A stretch of 64,000 nucleotides of DNA from Anisus vortex (taxonomy: Eukaryota; Mollusca; Gastropoda; Planorbidae): NCBI GenBank assembly GCA_949126835.1, contig OX421507.1:9142121-9206120 (forward strand), in the 5' to 3' direction. A program made the position numbers and the translations under genes. Under the pieces are notes generated by a model. The model saw nothing but the letters and a program-made list of their open reading frames with translations. It ran no database searches and was not told the origin of the DNA. Of this stretch, positions 23,076-34,813 are shown in pieces; position 1 is the stretch's first letter; the number at the start of each line of letters is the position of its first letter.

Positions 23076-25560
23076 CATGTGATCTTACAACAATGGCGGA
23101 ATAATAAAGCCAGAAAGCAGACACTCAAAGATGTCGGCCTTCAGTCGTAAATCGAAGAATGGAGGGAAAAAGGAGACAATGACGCGCCATGATCGCCCGG
23201 AGAGCAGCCTGAAAGGGAGATACTTGCTGTGTAGATTGGGATGACGCCAGGAAGGCTGCATCATACAGAGAACCATGGAAAAAATGTTGGCCGCCCAATG
23301 TGACCTTGCAACGATGTTACATACTTTTAACTAAAGAATACTGGCTGTATTAAAGCCCAAAACTAAACTTGTTAAACAAGAATATTGTCGCATGTAGATG
23401 GTCTCTTAACAATTAACCTCATTTTATTTACAAGATGTTTGTGTATCCATCTTGCTATCAGTTGTTGTTAGAACGGGCTGAGTTTATGTTAATCAGGTGG
23501 GATTTCCGATAGAGGAATCAGACTCCCCCGCCTACCCTTATATTTACGGCTGCCCCCCACCCCTTTGTGACATGTTGCTTTAAGACAAGACTTCCCCAAC
23601 TAGAGTTGCGCCCTTGTTCATTGAATTGTTATTTAGGGCACTCCTGGCAAAGCTTATGTCACCCTGCCCCCCTCCCAACATCACACACCCACGCAACTTG
23701 GCATTCTCGTCTATCTATGTTGATATTAGATACTTGTTAATTGCATCCGGTCTTACAGTGTTTTAGGACGTTCATGTCGTCCAAAAGTCTGGTGACACTA
23801 GACGATTCTGTCATTGTAAGTTTTCACCTGGAATTTCCGGTGTCTCTGTATGTTTAACCCTTCCCAGATTCTCTATCTAAGATTACTTTCCCCAAATGTC
23901 AATTATCGCCAAGTTGATTAAACCCCCCCCCCCCCTCAGCCTAGTCACGTGATGCTAGGAAAACCAACCATAATCGACTTGGGTCGGGGAACGCTAGAGA
24001 TGAATTTGAATACTTCAGTGCGATCCTGAACTTGAAACAGAGAGCATTGTAGCTCTGTATATCCTAGCGGTCTGATAGTGTCAGAGTGATGCGGGGATAG
24101 AACAAATATAACTGATGCGGGAGACATAGAACCTATAGGACATGGAACATATAATAGAACTGATAGAAACATAGCATATACCGCCAATGAGCATTGCTTT
24201 TATTATATATATATATATTATATTTTATTATATATTTTATTATATATTATATACCCATATATATTATATGTTGCTGTGTATCTTCAGACTATAATATTCA
24301 TTTATTCACATTATTCGTGTACCCAAAGGATTTTAAGTGTTCGCCATTGTTCAGTTTTTTTTTCCATACACTTTCGCTATATTTGCCATTGTACGGCCTT
24401 GCCAAAACTTTCGCTGTATTGCCATTGCACGGCATTGCCTAAACTTTCGCTTTATTTGCCACTGTGTGTGTGAACTGTACTTTTGCTATACTTGGATTGT
24501 ATTATTGTTATTCCACTTTCAAAGTAAGAACTATATGTATGATTAAACACATCGTTATATATTTATATAAAGAACACTGAATCGTTAATTGATGTTCGTC
24601 AAGTACTTTATGTTTTACGTTTGTCAACTTAGTAATGTATACCACGGTGAACCAAATAGAAATGTGTAAGAAGTAGAGGGACCTAACCAAAGTAATCGTA
24701 ACGCTAGACAACACGCCACGTGTGGACTTCAAAAATCCATCCATTGTGTGATAGCGGGTGCAAACTACAAGCACATCATCACAGACCTTACGGCGCGAAA
24801 CGGACTGACTGAATACAACTGTTACTCCCCTTAACAATGTATTCGATAGTCTGAATCAGAAAGAAAAGAATAGCGCACACGATCCGTTGCTACCCCACGG
24901 CATTAGCATACCCAGCCACATTCATCCCCCCCCCCCCCCACGCCCTTCCTCATCTTCTAATCCTCCTAACCCTTTTTTTCTTTTAGGACTCTATATAGTA
25001 CCCCGCTGGTAAGAAGAAACCTTGCGTTAGGGCACTATTTTAAAATTAAAATGGATTATATTGGTTTCAAATATTTTAACACACATAATAGAGTATTAGA
25101 TCTATATGTAGATCGATATTTCTTTATCTTTCTATAAGTGCCAGCCCGTAATTCTACCAATTCTACCTACCTGCAGATGAGCAGGAAATCTACAGGTCTG
25201 AACCTCGACCGGGATATGATCCCGAAGTCGGATACATTCCTGGCGCAGAAATGAAGCATAGACATAGGCGGGCGATGAACGAAGTCACAATAACTGATCT
25301 GCAGACAGACGATCACTGAAATAAATGTATAAAAAAATAAAAATAAATATTGCCTCCCCTGAAATCCTGAAATTGTGATATTTAGACTTGCAGAAAAACA
25401 CTGATGACAGGATAAGATTTGTATTCAGCGCTATGAATTCAGTTAGTGTCTTTCAGACAAGTCGATTATGGCATTATATACTATACACTAATGAAATATT
25501 ATTACAAGAAGTAAACAGAAAACGTACTGATTTCATGCTTTTCACAAACGGTGTTCATTA
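23076..25560. other. Unassigned stretch with low-complexity tracts
   Basis: Holds an (AT)-rich block at 24200-24268, three imperfect ~44-bp units (CTTTCGCTxTATTTGCCATTG) at about 24366-24465, and poly-C runs near 23924 and 24927. 23150-23290 may be a short LINE tail but is too degraded to claim. No gene. Confidence 0.5.
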
Positions 25561-26166
25561 CTATTGGCGTAGCCAGGATTGCGTGGTACCCAGATTGGGG
25601 GAGTGGGGCTAATTGTGAAAGGTAAGGGAAATAGTGCATAGTAAGGGCTCTAAGGCGAGCACATTCTGAGTCCATGCACTACAATCAGTACCTAAACTAT
25701 TGAAGGAACTAATAGTTTTGTCTTTTAGGAAATCAGTTGAAGTCTAGGCAAATAATTCTAAGCCTATAAATAATTTATGTAGGCAAAAGTTATAATAATC
25801 ACCAAGAATAGCTCAGCACAAACACAGCAGACGACAAGTCAAAACAATTCAAATATGTTCAAATAAAAAAACTTAGAAAAGCCAAAGATACCACAATGTA
25901 GAACAGCATAAAATTTTTTATGATTATAAATTAATATTCAAAATAAAAGTGTATTGATAAAGTATATATTAGATATGTTACGTGTAGTAATATGCATGCT
26001 AAAAAAAAAGTACAAATCAGTTAACTAATTTTCGTGTATATTTATTATTGCTAAACAAAAACAATAAAAATTAATAAAGTAAAATAAAATAATTAGTTTT
26101 AGAAATTTATGAGGAATTTTGAAAGAGGTAAGAGGGGTGCACGTGCCCTTTCTTGGCTACGCCTAT
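25561..26166. mobile_element. DNA element with GGCGTAGCCA terminal inverted repeats
   Basis: CTATTGGCGTAGCCAGGAT at the left is inverted as TTGGCTACGCCTAT at the right. The interior is AT-rich and non-coding. Flanks GTTCATTA and GTTCAAAG share only the first five bases, so the duplication is not clean. hAT affiliation is likely from the terminal sequence but not proved. Confidence 0.6.
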
Positions 26167-26651
26167 GTTCAAAGCAAGCCATTGACCATAAAATTTGTAA
26201 AATTTGATTTGCAGCTAAATCTGAAAAAAAAAATTATGATAATATAGTGGATGCAAGATAAACTATATCGCATCCACCTTAAATCGGATTTTTACGAGTG
26301 GGAGAGTAGGAGAGAGTAATTGAGATATTGCTGTAGACAAAAAGCGCACAACAAAAAAGCTCTTTACCTATCAGAATTAAACATAATGTGCAGCTGCGCA
26401 TCATCTTCAGCCATTAATTTACTCTTGTTTCCCAAAAATGTTAGAATTCAATCCTAAACGATACACCAATAAACCTGAAATAAAAAAAGCACAAATAAGG
26501 CAAAAAATGAATGGTAATATGTTGAGAGGAGATGAGAAAAATAATTATACAGTCAAAGGGAACTGGCTCCAGAGTGTTGGATTACCATCACTAGTTTGCA
26601 GGCGCTTGTTGTATACGTAAGGGTCAGATGGGTAGGGATATATATTGAACG

Positions 26652-26695
<44 letters not shown>

Positions 26696-26790
26696 ATAGA
26701 AAGATATATATAGAGAGACATATACATAATCAGTAGCTCTAATCACTAAACTGTTATCGTAAAAGACATTTGGGGTTTTAACAATATTTT
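26167..26790. other. Non-coding, with (AT)n microsatellite
   Basis: A pure AT dinucleotide run lies near 26658-26692, continuing into GATA-rich DNA. No gene recognised. Confidence 0.6.
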
Positions 26791-27170
26791 TGGAATAGCT
26801 TTATGGCTTGCGTAGAACATCACATCTTCTTGGTGTAGCTTTATGGCTTGCATAGAACATCACATCTTGTTGGTATAGCTTCATGGCTTGCATAGAACAT
26901 CACATCTTGTTGGAATAGCTTCGTGGCTTGCATAGAACATCACATCTTGTTGGAAAAGCTTTATGGCTTGCGTAGATTATCACATCTTGGTATAGCTTTA
27001 CGGCTTGCATAGATCATCACATCTTGGTATAGCTTTATGGCTTGCATAGAACATCACATCTTGTTGGTATAACTTTATGGCTTGCGCAGATCAGCACATC
27101 TTGGTATAGCTTTATGACTTGCACAGAACATCACATCTTGTTGCTATAGCTTTATGGCTTGCGTAGAACA
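26791..27170. repeat. Minisatellite, 35-40-bp units (TATAGCTTTATGGCTTGCAT)
   Basis: About ten units ending CACATCTTG or CACATCTTGTTGG. Units alternate between about 40 bp and a shorter form lacking the TTG extension; copies differ by several bases, so it is older than the perfect arrays at 19291 and 41043. Confidence 0.9.
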
Positions 27171-27326
27171 AGCAGTGGCGTATTTAGGCATGTTCCAAAT
27201 GTTCCATCGGAATAGGGGCCCCCCACACAAAAGGGGCCCCCACACATCACAAAAAGAATTTATTTAGTGACATTCTCATTCATTCGTTGAAAATGTAAAA
27301 TAAAATTCATTTATTCCCCTACAATC
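27171..27326. other. Repeat-like DNA rich in GGGGCCCCC
   Basis: Begins GCAGTGGCGTATTTAGGC, resembling a DNA-transposon end; similar GGGGCCCCCAC segments follow at 27515-27550, beyond the TTAA MITE. Boundaries cannot be fixed. Confidence 0.35.
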
Positions 27327-27407
27327 TTAACCCTTACAGTCCCGGGCGCGTATATAGCGGAACTGAAGGCAGCATAGATAGAAGTAGGTCGGTACGGGAA
27401 GGGTTAA
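27327..27407 (-). mobile_element. 81-bp TTAA-flanked MITE, copy 3
   Basis: Reverse orientation of copies 1 and 2, same length, TTAA on both flanks. It appears inserted into the GGGGCCCCC-rich repeat. Confidence 0.85.
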
Positions 27408-28323
27408 GCACCCAAGTCCAATCAAGCTAAGCGCAACAGACATATTATCATTTTTACAGAATATAACATGAATTAACGGCCCTTTTCTGGTGGAAGGCAG
27501 GGCGAGGCCACGAGGGGCCCCCACAAAAATTTGTGAACAGGGCCCCCACAATCCTAAAGACTTCCCGAGAACAAGGGAGATTGTTAATATGTTTTATTGC
27601 TTGTATAAAACATCAGCTCTTGTTGATATGGCCGACGTAAAAGTTCTCTAAGAACTAGCTCGAGATTGATAAAATACAACAGAAGATTCACAAAGCACAG
27701 GAAGTCATAGAGATATACAACTAACTGGTCTTAAACCCAAATTTAAGAAGATGGCGCTGAGTTTATCTCCACTTCGAACATGATGCATTCTCCACAATTA
27801 TATTGGACGAGAGAGCACTAAGAATGATAAATGTGATATCATGAAGAGTCGCGCTATACAAATGACCATTATCATTACCTTAGAATGTATCTAAGTATAT
27901 CTACTGTATGTCAATTAAAAAAAAAGATGCCGACTTGCACTTACCCGTAGTTAAGGCGATGGATGCTGTATTATTAGTTTAGTTTCAAATCTTTTTCTTA
28001 CATGAACAATTGTCGGACAGCATATCGGTACAAAATGCGAGAACTAGTAGAATCACAAGGATTATTGCAATATAAATACACGGCTCACACACGGTATACA
28101 TTGAATCAAACCCGATATATGTAATTATTGATGTTGTAAATTTAAATGTGAGTCTTTAGGCAATATGCAGCTGCCTCTTACAATGTTCAAATGTTATTGT
28201 GTGGAGAATTGCACATTTAAATTGAAATTCTAGATTTTGTTTTGAGGCTATGTCACAGAAACAAAAAAAAACAACAATAAAATAATATGACGTCATCTAA
28301 ATTTGTTAAATTATTCCAAAGAC
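27408..28323. other. No gene recognised
   Basis: Unassigned DNA with short frames only. Confidence 0.5.
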
Positions 28324-28903
28324 TATAATAGGGCGTTTGCAATCCCGTGACAAAAAATACGTGATTTGTGTTTACTTTGAGTAATGGTGTACAATTAAAT
28401 ATGGCCGCTGTATTAATAAAGTTTCATATAGGCTCGAGCTTTTTTTAAAAGATGTGTTGTGTTTTAAGTCTTATTAAGATTTAAGCTGTATTATGTATGT
28501 TAAATAAAATAGGCTATTTTATTATTATCATAGACATAGATCATAGACGATGTGAGCCTAATAGTGACTTGACTAGATAGCCTATTCACCAACAATATCA
28601 CTTGACATCGTAGCCTAGCCTACGAAACATTAAAAGTGTAGGCCTATAAAGTGAAATTGAAAGTGTAAATAGGTCTAGCCGGCCCTAGCCTAATCACATT
28701 AATCAATTAATCTACAGTACTACTATTTACCTCCTTATTTTTGAGTAGGATAGCCAATATTCAGATGTGAATTTTGCATGATAAAGAAGTACTTCACTTT
28801 CACCACGTTATGTTTGTACCTCAAGTGGGTTCTATATTTACACAAATACGTCACTAAATTTACACAAAAAAACTTAAGCTCCGCCTACTGAGAACGCTCT
28901 ATA
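28324..28903. mobile_element. MITE with TATAGGGCGTTTGCAATC ends, copy 1
   Basis: The left end TAATAGGGCGTTTGCAATC is inverted as GAGAACGCTCTATA at the right. Internal blocks (GTAATGGTGTACAAT, GGCCGCTGTATTAATA, TTTCATATAGGCTCGAGC, CCAATATTCAGATGTGAATT) recur at 53518-54085. Flanking TA suggests a Tc1/mariner-type origin, which is inference. Confidence 0.72.
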
Positions 28904-29182
28904 AGATGGCCCGATTGCTCTATTTTTAAAGCTTATATGTTCTTTTTTCCGTGCGCAACCAATAACGCTGTCTTGAGTGACTTGTACGCTCCTACGATTG
29001 CATTAAACGTTTCCGTCGTATACAACGTGTGATTTTAATATAAATTTTCCATTGAAAAAATCATAGCGAATTACTAAACCGGGAGTCTAGAGGACCGGGT
29101 GCGATCAGAAATTCCGAAACCGAGTGTTGCAAGTTATCAAAGAGAAGACATATTAAACCAAGCGGTCCATCTTATTATCTTT
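28897..29182. mobile_element. MITE related to 17694-18160
   Basis: ATAAGATGGCCCGATTGC at the left is inverted as CAAGCGGTCCATCTTAT at the right. It abuts the previous element. Confidence 0.6.
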
Positions 29183-29197
29183 CTCTCTCTCTCTCTT

Positions 29198-29485
29198 GGT
29201 CCACTCAGTGCCGGCTGGCGCTTGAGGCGGAAGCCAAGGATCTCCATTTGTCTCGATCTGCTGCAGCTCGAGGTGCTGTCTCAAAGTTCAGGCCTGAAGC
29301 CTTTAAGTCTCTTTCCGCCGTCCTTCTCCAAGTTTCCTTTGGTCTGCCTTTCGACCTTTTCCCCCGGGGATGGGGGGTCCATCTCAGGGCTGTCCTGGGG
29401 AGGGAGCCGGCTGACGTTCTACAGCCATGTCCTATCCATCTTCATCTCCTTGCTGAGATGCTCTCTGCTAACAGGATTACTCCTG
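29198..29485 (-). pseudogene. LINE C-terminal fragment (RTE-like), minus strand
   Basis: Minus-strand translation, with one frameshift, gives RWIGHGCRTSAGSLPRTALR, then GKRSKGRPKETWRRTAERDL, then AAADRDKWRSLASASS. These match the W.GHVLR, GKR.RGRPK.TWRR and DR.KWR...A motifs of retrotransposon C-termini. No upstream reverse-transcriptase domain remains. Confidence 0.75.
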
Positions 29486-30084
29486 TTTTCTTATTATAGT
29501 CTTTGCTATTTCGTAAGAATTCTCTGAAAAAAAACAACAAAAAAAAACAAACAAATAACCAGGAAGCTGAATACATATTTTGTTATTTTTGTATGGAAAT
29601 AACAACCCTGACAGGTAGATCAACACAGGTATTCTAAATTATTTCATGAATACTGAACAAGAATAGAGTTTTGTAAATAACCGAAAGCTTTCAAGACCAA
29701 ACTCATTTGCCGGGTGATGAACTCTTTGGAAAGAGCTTACAAACAAACAAAGCAAAAAGCTCAATCATAATGAAGAGAATACACAAACAATTCTCATTTG
29801 TATCTTTGTCTGATGGCATTTTTTGTTGAATAACAAAGCGATTTCGTGAAAAAACGCGGGACAGTTTTTAAAATGAATTCTATTTGAATTTGAAAATGTT
29901 CGACACGAATTCTGAACGCTAAAAAAAAGCCTCTTCTCCATCCTATAGGAAACTATATTAAATTAAATTAAATTAAATAATATGTCAGTCTAACGTTTGC
30001 TACAATAGATATATTGCTTACAACCATCACTATTTGAGAAATTGAATATCTTGGCTTTGGTTTACAATGACAATGATATTCTTT
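29486..30084. other. AT-rich stretch; no gene
   Basis: Short frames only; TTAAA pentamer run near 29958-29980. Confidence 0.5.
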
Positions 30085-30252
30085 CTTCCCGAGTGGCATT
30101 CGGGAATGGAATGGGTTGTCTGAACAAACCAGGAAAACCAGTAACTTAACAACATTTAAAACATTAATAAAGATGCAAGACTAGACTACGGATGAGCGTA
30201 GGACGCAATTATCTTCTTTATAGAAAGAGCGTCTGTAATATATAAGATAAGA
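30085..30252 (+). mobile_element. LINE 3' tail (CR1/L2-like), plus strand
   Basis: Encodes EWNGLSEQTRKTSNLTTFKT and then LIKMQD and a stop, the usual last residues of a reverse-transcriptase ORF, followed by a 3' untranslated region ending in the TAAGATAAGATA tail typical of these copies. Confidence 0.78.
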
Positions 30253-30352
30253 TATCCACAATTTATATGATTTCTATTATTTTCTTGTCGCCTGCTTCCT
30301 CATATACAAGATAAAATAGGAATGGGCACTTATTATAACGCTATCCATGCTA

Positions 30353-30960
30353 TTAAATTAGCATGCTCAGTGCGCTCTTGGTATGACTTGCAATGGCAGA
30401 TGTGTTAGTCAAAGAGAAAGTCTTTAAGTTATTTTTAAAAGATTTTCTTCTCCCAGACTCTCTCAGTGTCTGAGACAAATTGTTCCATAAAGAAGGCACA
30501 ACTGATTCAAATGAGTGAACTCCCAGGTACTTCTTTTTGTGTCCATCTAATCTGGGAGTTTTGAGGAGTGACTGCGTCAAAAAGCGCAGTTCCCTAGATG
30601 GCTCATGCCTTGAAATAAGGTCTCGAAGATAGGAAGGAGCGATGCTCTTTATGCATCCGTACGTAATGGACATAATTTTCTGCTATATTCGCTTTATCAC
30701 CGGGAGCCAGTGGAGATCCCTTAGTATTGGGGATATATTATCTTGCCTCCTCACCCCCGAAACAATGCGCGCCGCGGTGTTCTGCACTCTCTGTAATCTC
30801 TGCAGCTGGTTCTGGGGCAAACCCCACAGGCAACTATTGCAGTAATCCAAGCTTGACTGGATAAGAGAGACTGCTACTGTATTGGCTGTCCTCCTATTGC
30901 GTTGAGGTCGCAGCTGACCCAGGGCGCGTAGATGAGACGAACAAGGTTTAACCACAGCTT
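30353..30960 (-). pseudogene. CR1/L2-type reverse transcriptase C-terminal fragment
   Basis: Two minus-strand frames join across a frameshift near 30678. The first (30955 down) has SLIQSSLDYCNSCLWGLPQN, LQRLQRVQNTAARIV and LHWLPVIKRI; the second has SYLRDLISRHEPSRELR and LWNNLSQTLRESGRRKSFKN. This is the thumb/C-terminal part of a CR1/L2-like non-LTR retrotransposon. Upstream catalytic motifs are absent. It also carries no 3' tail of the TAAGATA type. Confidence 0.88.
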
Positions 30961-31424
30961 GTTGTTACACTTCAGAATAGCACTCTATAGGTAGAATGTT
31001 GTGCCGTTAGGCTCTAAAGTCAACACTTTTTATATCCTTATGTTATCATCAGTTCAAGGCAGGCGTTGCTGCTCTCAGGCAAGCTATTTTTAGCATAATA
31101 AATCTTCCTTTATGTTATCATCTGTTGTTGTGGGCGCAGCATTTAAAACTTCTGCTCATGCCTAGCAAAATGGCAAATAGTGCAAGTTAAAAAATGTAAG
31201 GTAGGTGAAAAAGATATTAAGATATATTGAAAAAAATAGTACAAGGTTGGTGGAGGGGGGGGGGGCCGAGAGAGAAGAGGGAACGTTAGTGTAGCACGGT
31301 CTGACCGGGCGATTTTGAACATTTTCATTATGCGCTATTTAAAAACTAATATTTTATCTCTGTTTAAATAATTATAACAATGGTAGTTTATATAGGGCTT
31401 CTATCTATGCTATTAAATTGTATT
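30961..31424. other. No gene recognised
   Basis: Includes a poly-G run near 31255-31264. Nothing else identified. Confidence 0.5.
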
Positions 31425-31645
31425 AGTATGTAAGGCAATCATCCACTAGCCAAAGAACGTTCTCAAGCGCACTCGATTCTGGGCAGCCTTTTTTTCAGTT
31501 CACTCCAGGCAAGGTTGCATATTTTTATTTCATCCCCGCAGGATCGTCTCCAGTTGGTCTTAGGGGTGCCTGCCTCGTAATGTCTTCATCTGGCTCTCTT
31601 AGTCAGTGGTCTATCTATCTCTATTTCCTTCGAGCGATCTGTTGG
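31425..31645 (-). pseudogene. LINE C-terminal fragment, minus strand
   Basis: Minus-strand frame reads RPKTNWRRSCGDEIKICNLA then WSELKKRLPRIECA, the end of an RTE-like retrotransposon polyprotein. Frameshifted and short. Confidence 0.62.
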
Positions 31646-31879
31646 CTGATGGGGTTTTGTTTTGCCATCTTTAAAATTAAAGCGAAGCTATGTTTTATAT
31701 CCACTTTTTGTTGACAATTACATTTGTTCTGAAAAGTATAGATATAAATAGATCAATGGATTGCTGATAGATGTAATCAACAGACGAGAATTCGTTTGCT
31801 ATTCATTAAACGGCTAACCTTTGCAGTAAAATATTGTCATAGCTCTTGCTTAAAGTTTTTTGTTATTTTCAATAACTTG

Positions 31880-32002
31880 TATGTCACAAACGCTCCTTCT
31901 AAACACAAAATCATTGCGTCCTAAGCTTATTCGTGGTTTGAGCCTAGTCTTGCATTTTGATGATTGTTTTAATTGATGTTAAGTAATTTTGCTTTCATGG
32001 TT
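31880..32002 (-). mobile_element. LINE 3' tail (CR1/L2-like), minus strand
   Basis: Degenerate member: ACGCTCCTTCTAAA, GCGTCCTAAGCTTATTCGTG, GCCTAGTCTTGCAT, GATGTTAAGTAATTTTGCTT. Confidence 0.6.
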
Positions 32003-32310
32003 TCCTATCTGGACATCGTTGCACATCTCAAACGAAACTGTCTGCAAACAAATTTCCAACGTCATCGGTTCTACGAAGACCTACCTCACCGCCAACAAGA
32101 GCAGAAGTTGATATTGCATGGACACGTTCTTAAATTGCAGGGAACAGTGCTTGGAAGAAATAGGCAGACGGAAGAGAAGATGGGGGACGACATAAAATAG
32201 TGGAACGGCCTGCTCCCAATTAACTCCACAAAGGGCGGCCCAAGACCGTGACAAGTGGTGAGTATTAATTCCCAACAGTCAGCGATGATGGTGCCCCAAC
32301 GACCCACCCA
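32003..32310 (+). pseudogene. LINE C-terminal fragment, plus strand
   Basis: Aligns with the better copy at 36017-36505: HGHVLKLQGTVLGRNRQTEE, KMGDDIK, a stop, WNGLLPINS, then QRWCPNDPPTG-like codons at about 32280-32315. Several stops and shifts. Confidence 0.7.
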
Positions 32311-32340
32311 CCGGATTCGGGACAGATGAAGGTGTTGGTA

Positions 32341-32578
32341 GGGGCATGGTGGTCCAGAGGCAGCGCGTTCAGCTGGCGCACCGAAGGTCCAGGGTTCGAA
32401 TCCTGGTGCTGCTAGGTTTTTTTTCCCCGGGTCTGGAGGGTGTCCCTGAGTCTACCAAGTAAAGACGGCTGTGCATAGTGCTGGCCACACATTCACCTAG
32501 TATGCCGTGGCCACGGAAACTGGTGAACGCTGCTTCACCGGCCATATGGATCAATTGGGTCCGACGGGATACTTTACT
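32341..32578 (+). mobile_element. tRNA-derived SINE, best-preserved head
   Basis: GGTGGTCCAGAGGCAGCGCG, then TTCAGCTGGCGCACCGAAGG, B box GGGTTCGAATCCTGG, CCCGGGTCTGGAGGGTGTCC, and the 3' end GACGGGATACTTTACTTTAA. A middle segment (GTACCTGGC..TTGGGG) is deleted. Its 3' end is joined directly to the TTAA MITE that follows. Confidence 0.9.
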
Positions 32579-32659
32579 TTAACCCTTACAGTCCCGGGTG
32601 CGTATGTAGCGGAACTGAAGGCAGCATAGATATAAGTAGGTCGGTACGGGAAGGGTTAA
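32579..32659 (-). mobile_element. 81-bp TTAA-flanked MITE, copy 4
   Basis: Sits in the terminal TTTAA of the preceding SINE, so the MITE inserted after the SINE did. Two or three base changes from copy 3 (GGGTGCGTATGTAG; ATATAAG). Confidence 0.85.
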
Positions 32660-33309
32660 TTTTAATGAATGTGTTGGTTAAGTTGTATTAATATAACATG
32701 AAGTATTTTGAAAAAACTTTCTGAAAAATTGTTGTTTTGTATAAACTGATGTTTTGGCTTTATGGATGTTGGCGCCATGTGCGAGCTAAACAAAAGAATA
32801 TAATACATGAATGTAGTTTAGTTTATTATCCAGAGAAGAGGGAGTTATGTCATATTGAATCAGCTCCAGTTTCTGAAACTCGGTCAAAATTTGCTAATTA
32901 GGTCAAATATAAGCAAATCTTGCATATTGCGTCTTATTACCATCTTCTAATGAAGTACTGCTATCTATTGTATTTAAGAGTACTAAAACTTTAGTGACAC
33001 TGTACAGAGAGGATTAATTAAAAATTCGACGCGACATTTGATTGGCTGATGAGTAGTGATGAGGCAAACAATAAGTGCACTTGAAACTGTAACGCTACAG
33101 AAACCTTCCGCCGCATTACACCACCTGAAGTGTCTTATAAACAAATAGTTCCAATGAACTTATCACGCCTTCATTTTATATAATATACTTTACTTAAATA
33201 AATATATAAAGAAAACTAAAAATGTTTTAAAGTTGTGTGACATTTCCTTAGAGGCGCATCAGATTCATAATAATATGTTTACATTAATATTTGAATTTTA
33301 AAAGTAAAC
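32660..33309. promoter_or_regulatory. Upstream region of CREP-like gene 1
   Basis: No other gene. It must contain the promoter of the gene starting at 33310, but no TATA box or factor site can be assigned with confidence. Confidence 0.35.
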
Positions 33310-34813
33310 ATGAAGTTTTGTGTCTTTTGTGCAATCTTATTGTTGTATTATACAATGCAAGGTGAGGAATTAAATACGTTGACATAATTCCTACTATAGG
33401 CTATGTGTTTAAAAAAATTACATAAATTTTGCACAAACACACATTGTATACATGTATACTTAAACTACACCATGAATATTAAACTTATGTATGTTTTATT
33501 TTTATTTTTTGTTTTATTGCCATGTTTTTTTAAATAAATAAAGTAAACTTTATCCTAATTGTAGAGCTAACGTTTGTGTTTGCAGCTGGTTTTAGGCCTA
33601 AAATCAAGGAAAAGGTGAGAACGAAGGCATTGTGCTGACCACACAGTCCTTGAGTATTCTATAAGCAATGAATAGGGGCGAACACTGCTTTGTATACTCT
33701 ATTAATCCCCAGGAAAAGTGTCTATCTTAAAATTATTCGTTTGAACGTTTTCAAGGCTTTAATTTTTCATTATGCAAACTATTTTACTAAATGCGTACTT
33801 GGTGTATAAAACTAGTAGTACTCAGTTGAATAAGCACACATATGATTCTTTTTACATTTTTCTATTTCTACGTTCCCACAACAGTTGAAAGTCAAAAGTT
33901 GACCACATCACCAAGTACAATATTAAAAGATTTGACCGATTCATTTCTTGTCAACTGTACCTTTGATGCCGGAAGTGATCCAAGTCTCGTGTCTCTGACG
34001 TCACTCTCCGTGTCTCGTTCACTCAATTTTACAAATCTCCAGTATCAGGCGTTGAGCTCCGTCGACGCTTTCAGCGGCGTCACTGCGTCGGCGTCACAGG
34101 AGAACTTGACCTCAGCCGGGGTCATAGACAACTCCGGTCAGTCCTTTCTCGCACTATCCTGGGATAATCCGCTGACCATAAAACAGGGGGTTTACAAATG
34201 TGATGCCACGGGGTTGAACTCAAGCGGTCAGCCTTTGACCTTGACTTCTGCTGTCAACGTTACTGACGTTAACCCAAGCACTGATCAATTGGTCCAAGAA
34301 ATTATCCATCTTCGCGATTATGTCAACCAAATCAATACACTAGCCTCCATGTTCATGAACACTTGGAGCGTCCGAATGAATAACACCCAGAGAACTCTGT
34401 TCAGAACTTCAGAGATCTTCAAAGGCTCTCAGTATCTGTTATACAACTACCAGCCGACTCACGTGCCAGGCATGGCACAGGCGACCTGTCAGCTCTACGG
34501 GGGGTACCTGGCAGAGATCCAGGACAGCGATGAGCACGATTTCATCATCAGCTTCATCAGCCAGTTCGCCTGGATCAAATCCCTCCTGGTCGGCGGGTTT
34601 CAGGTCGGAGAAGTGGGCAACTGGGTGTACCCCAGCAACAACCAATCGCTGGAGTACTACCGCTGGGCGTACCCGTACCCCTTCGACGCCATGGACTATG
34701 ACTGTCTTGTTCTATGGAACATTTACGATTTCAATTTAACCAATCAACAATGCACTCCGAACCAGCAGTCTGGATCTCTTTATTACTTGTGTGAAGTTGT
34801 ACAACAGAATTAA
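33310..34813 (+). CDS. CREP-like gene 1: secreted IgSF + C-type lectin protein
   Basis: Two coding exons, 33310-33361 and 33885-34813 (intron GTGAG...AACAG, phase 1), give 326 residues. Exon 1 encodes a 17-residue hydrophobic signal peptide. Residues ~18-145 are an Ig-like domain (Cys42, Trp near 110, GVYKC with Cys123); ~150-192 is a short leucine-containing linker; ~195-321 is a C-type lectin fold with ATCQLYGGYLAEI, LLVGG, GNWVY, YYRWA and Cys219, 291, 307, 320. The calcium motifs EPN/QPD and WND are absent (FNLT replaces WND). One Ig plus a lectin domain is the CREP layout of snail VIgL immune lectins; a haemolymph recognition role is inferred. Its Ig segment is almost identical to that of gene 2. 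AATAAA follows at 34931. Confidence 0.92.

Noticed and set aside
32341..32420. Candidate tRNA genes at GGTTCGAATCC boxes (also 12960, 15253, 59250, 61775)
   Set aside because: B boxes belong to SINE heads continuing into the common SINE body; no complete cloverleaf with acceptor stem is present.
34439..34739. Frames opposite to or overlapping the lectin exons (also 39900-40248, 47804-48100, 49312-49560)
   Set aside because: Shadows of the CREP-like genes; they have no motifs of their own.
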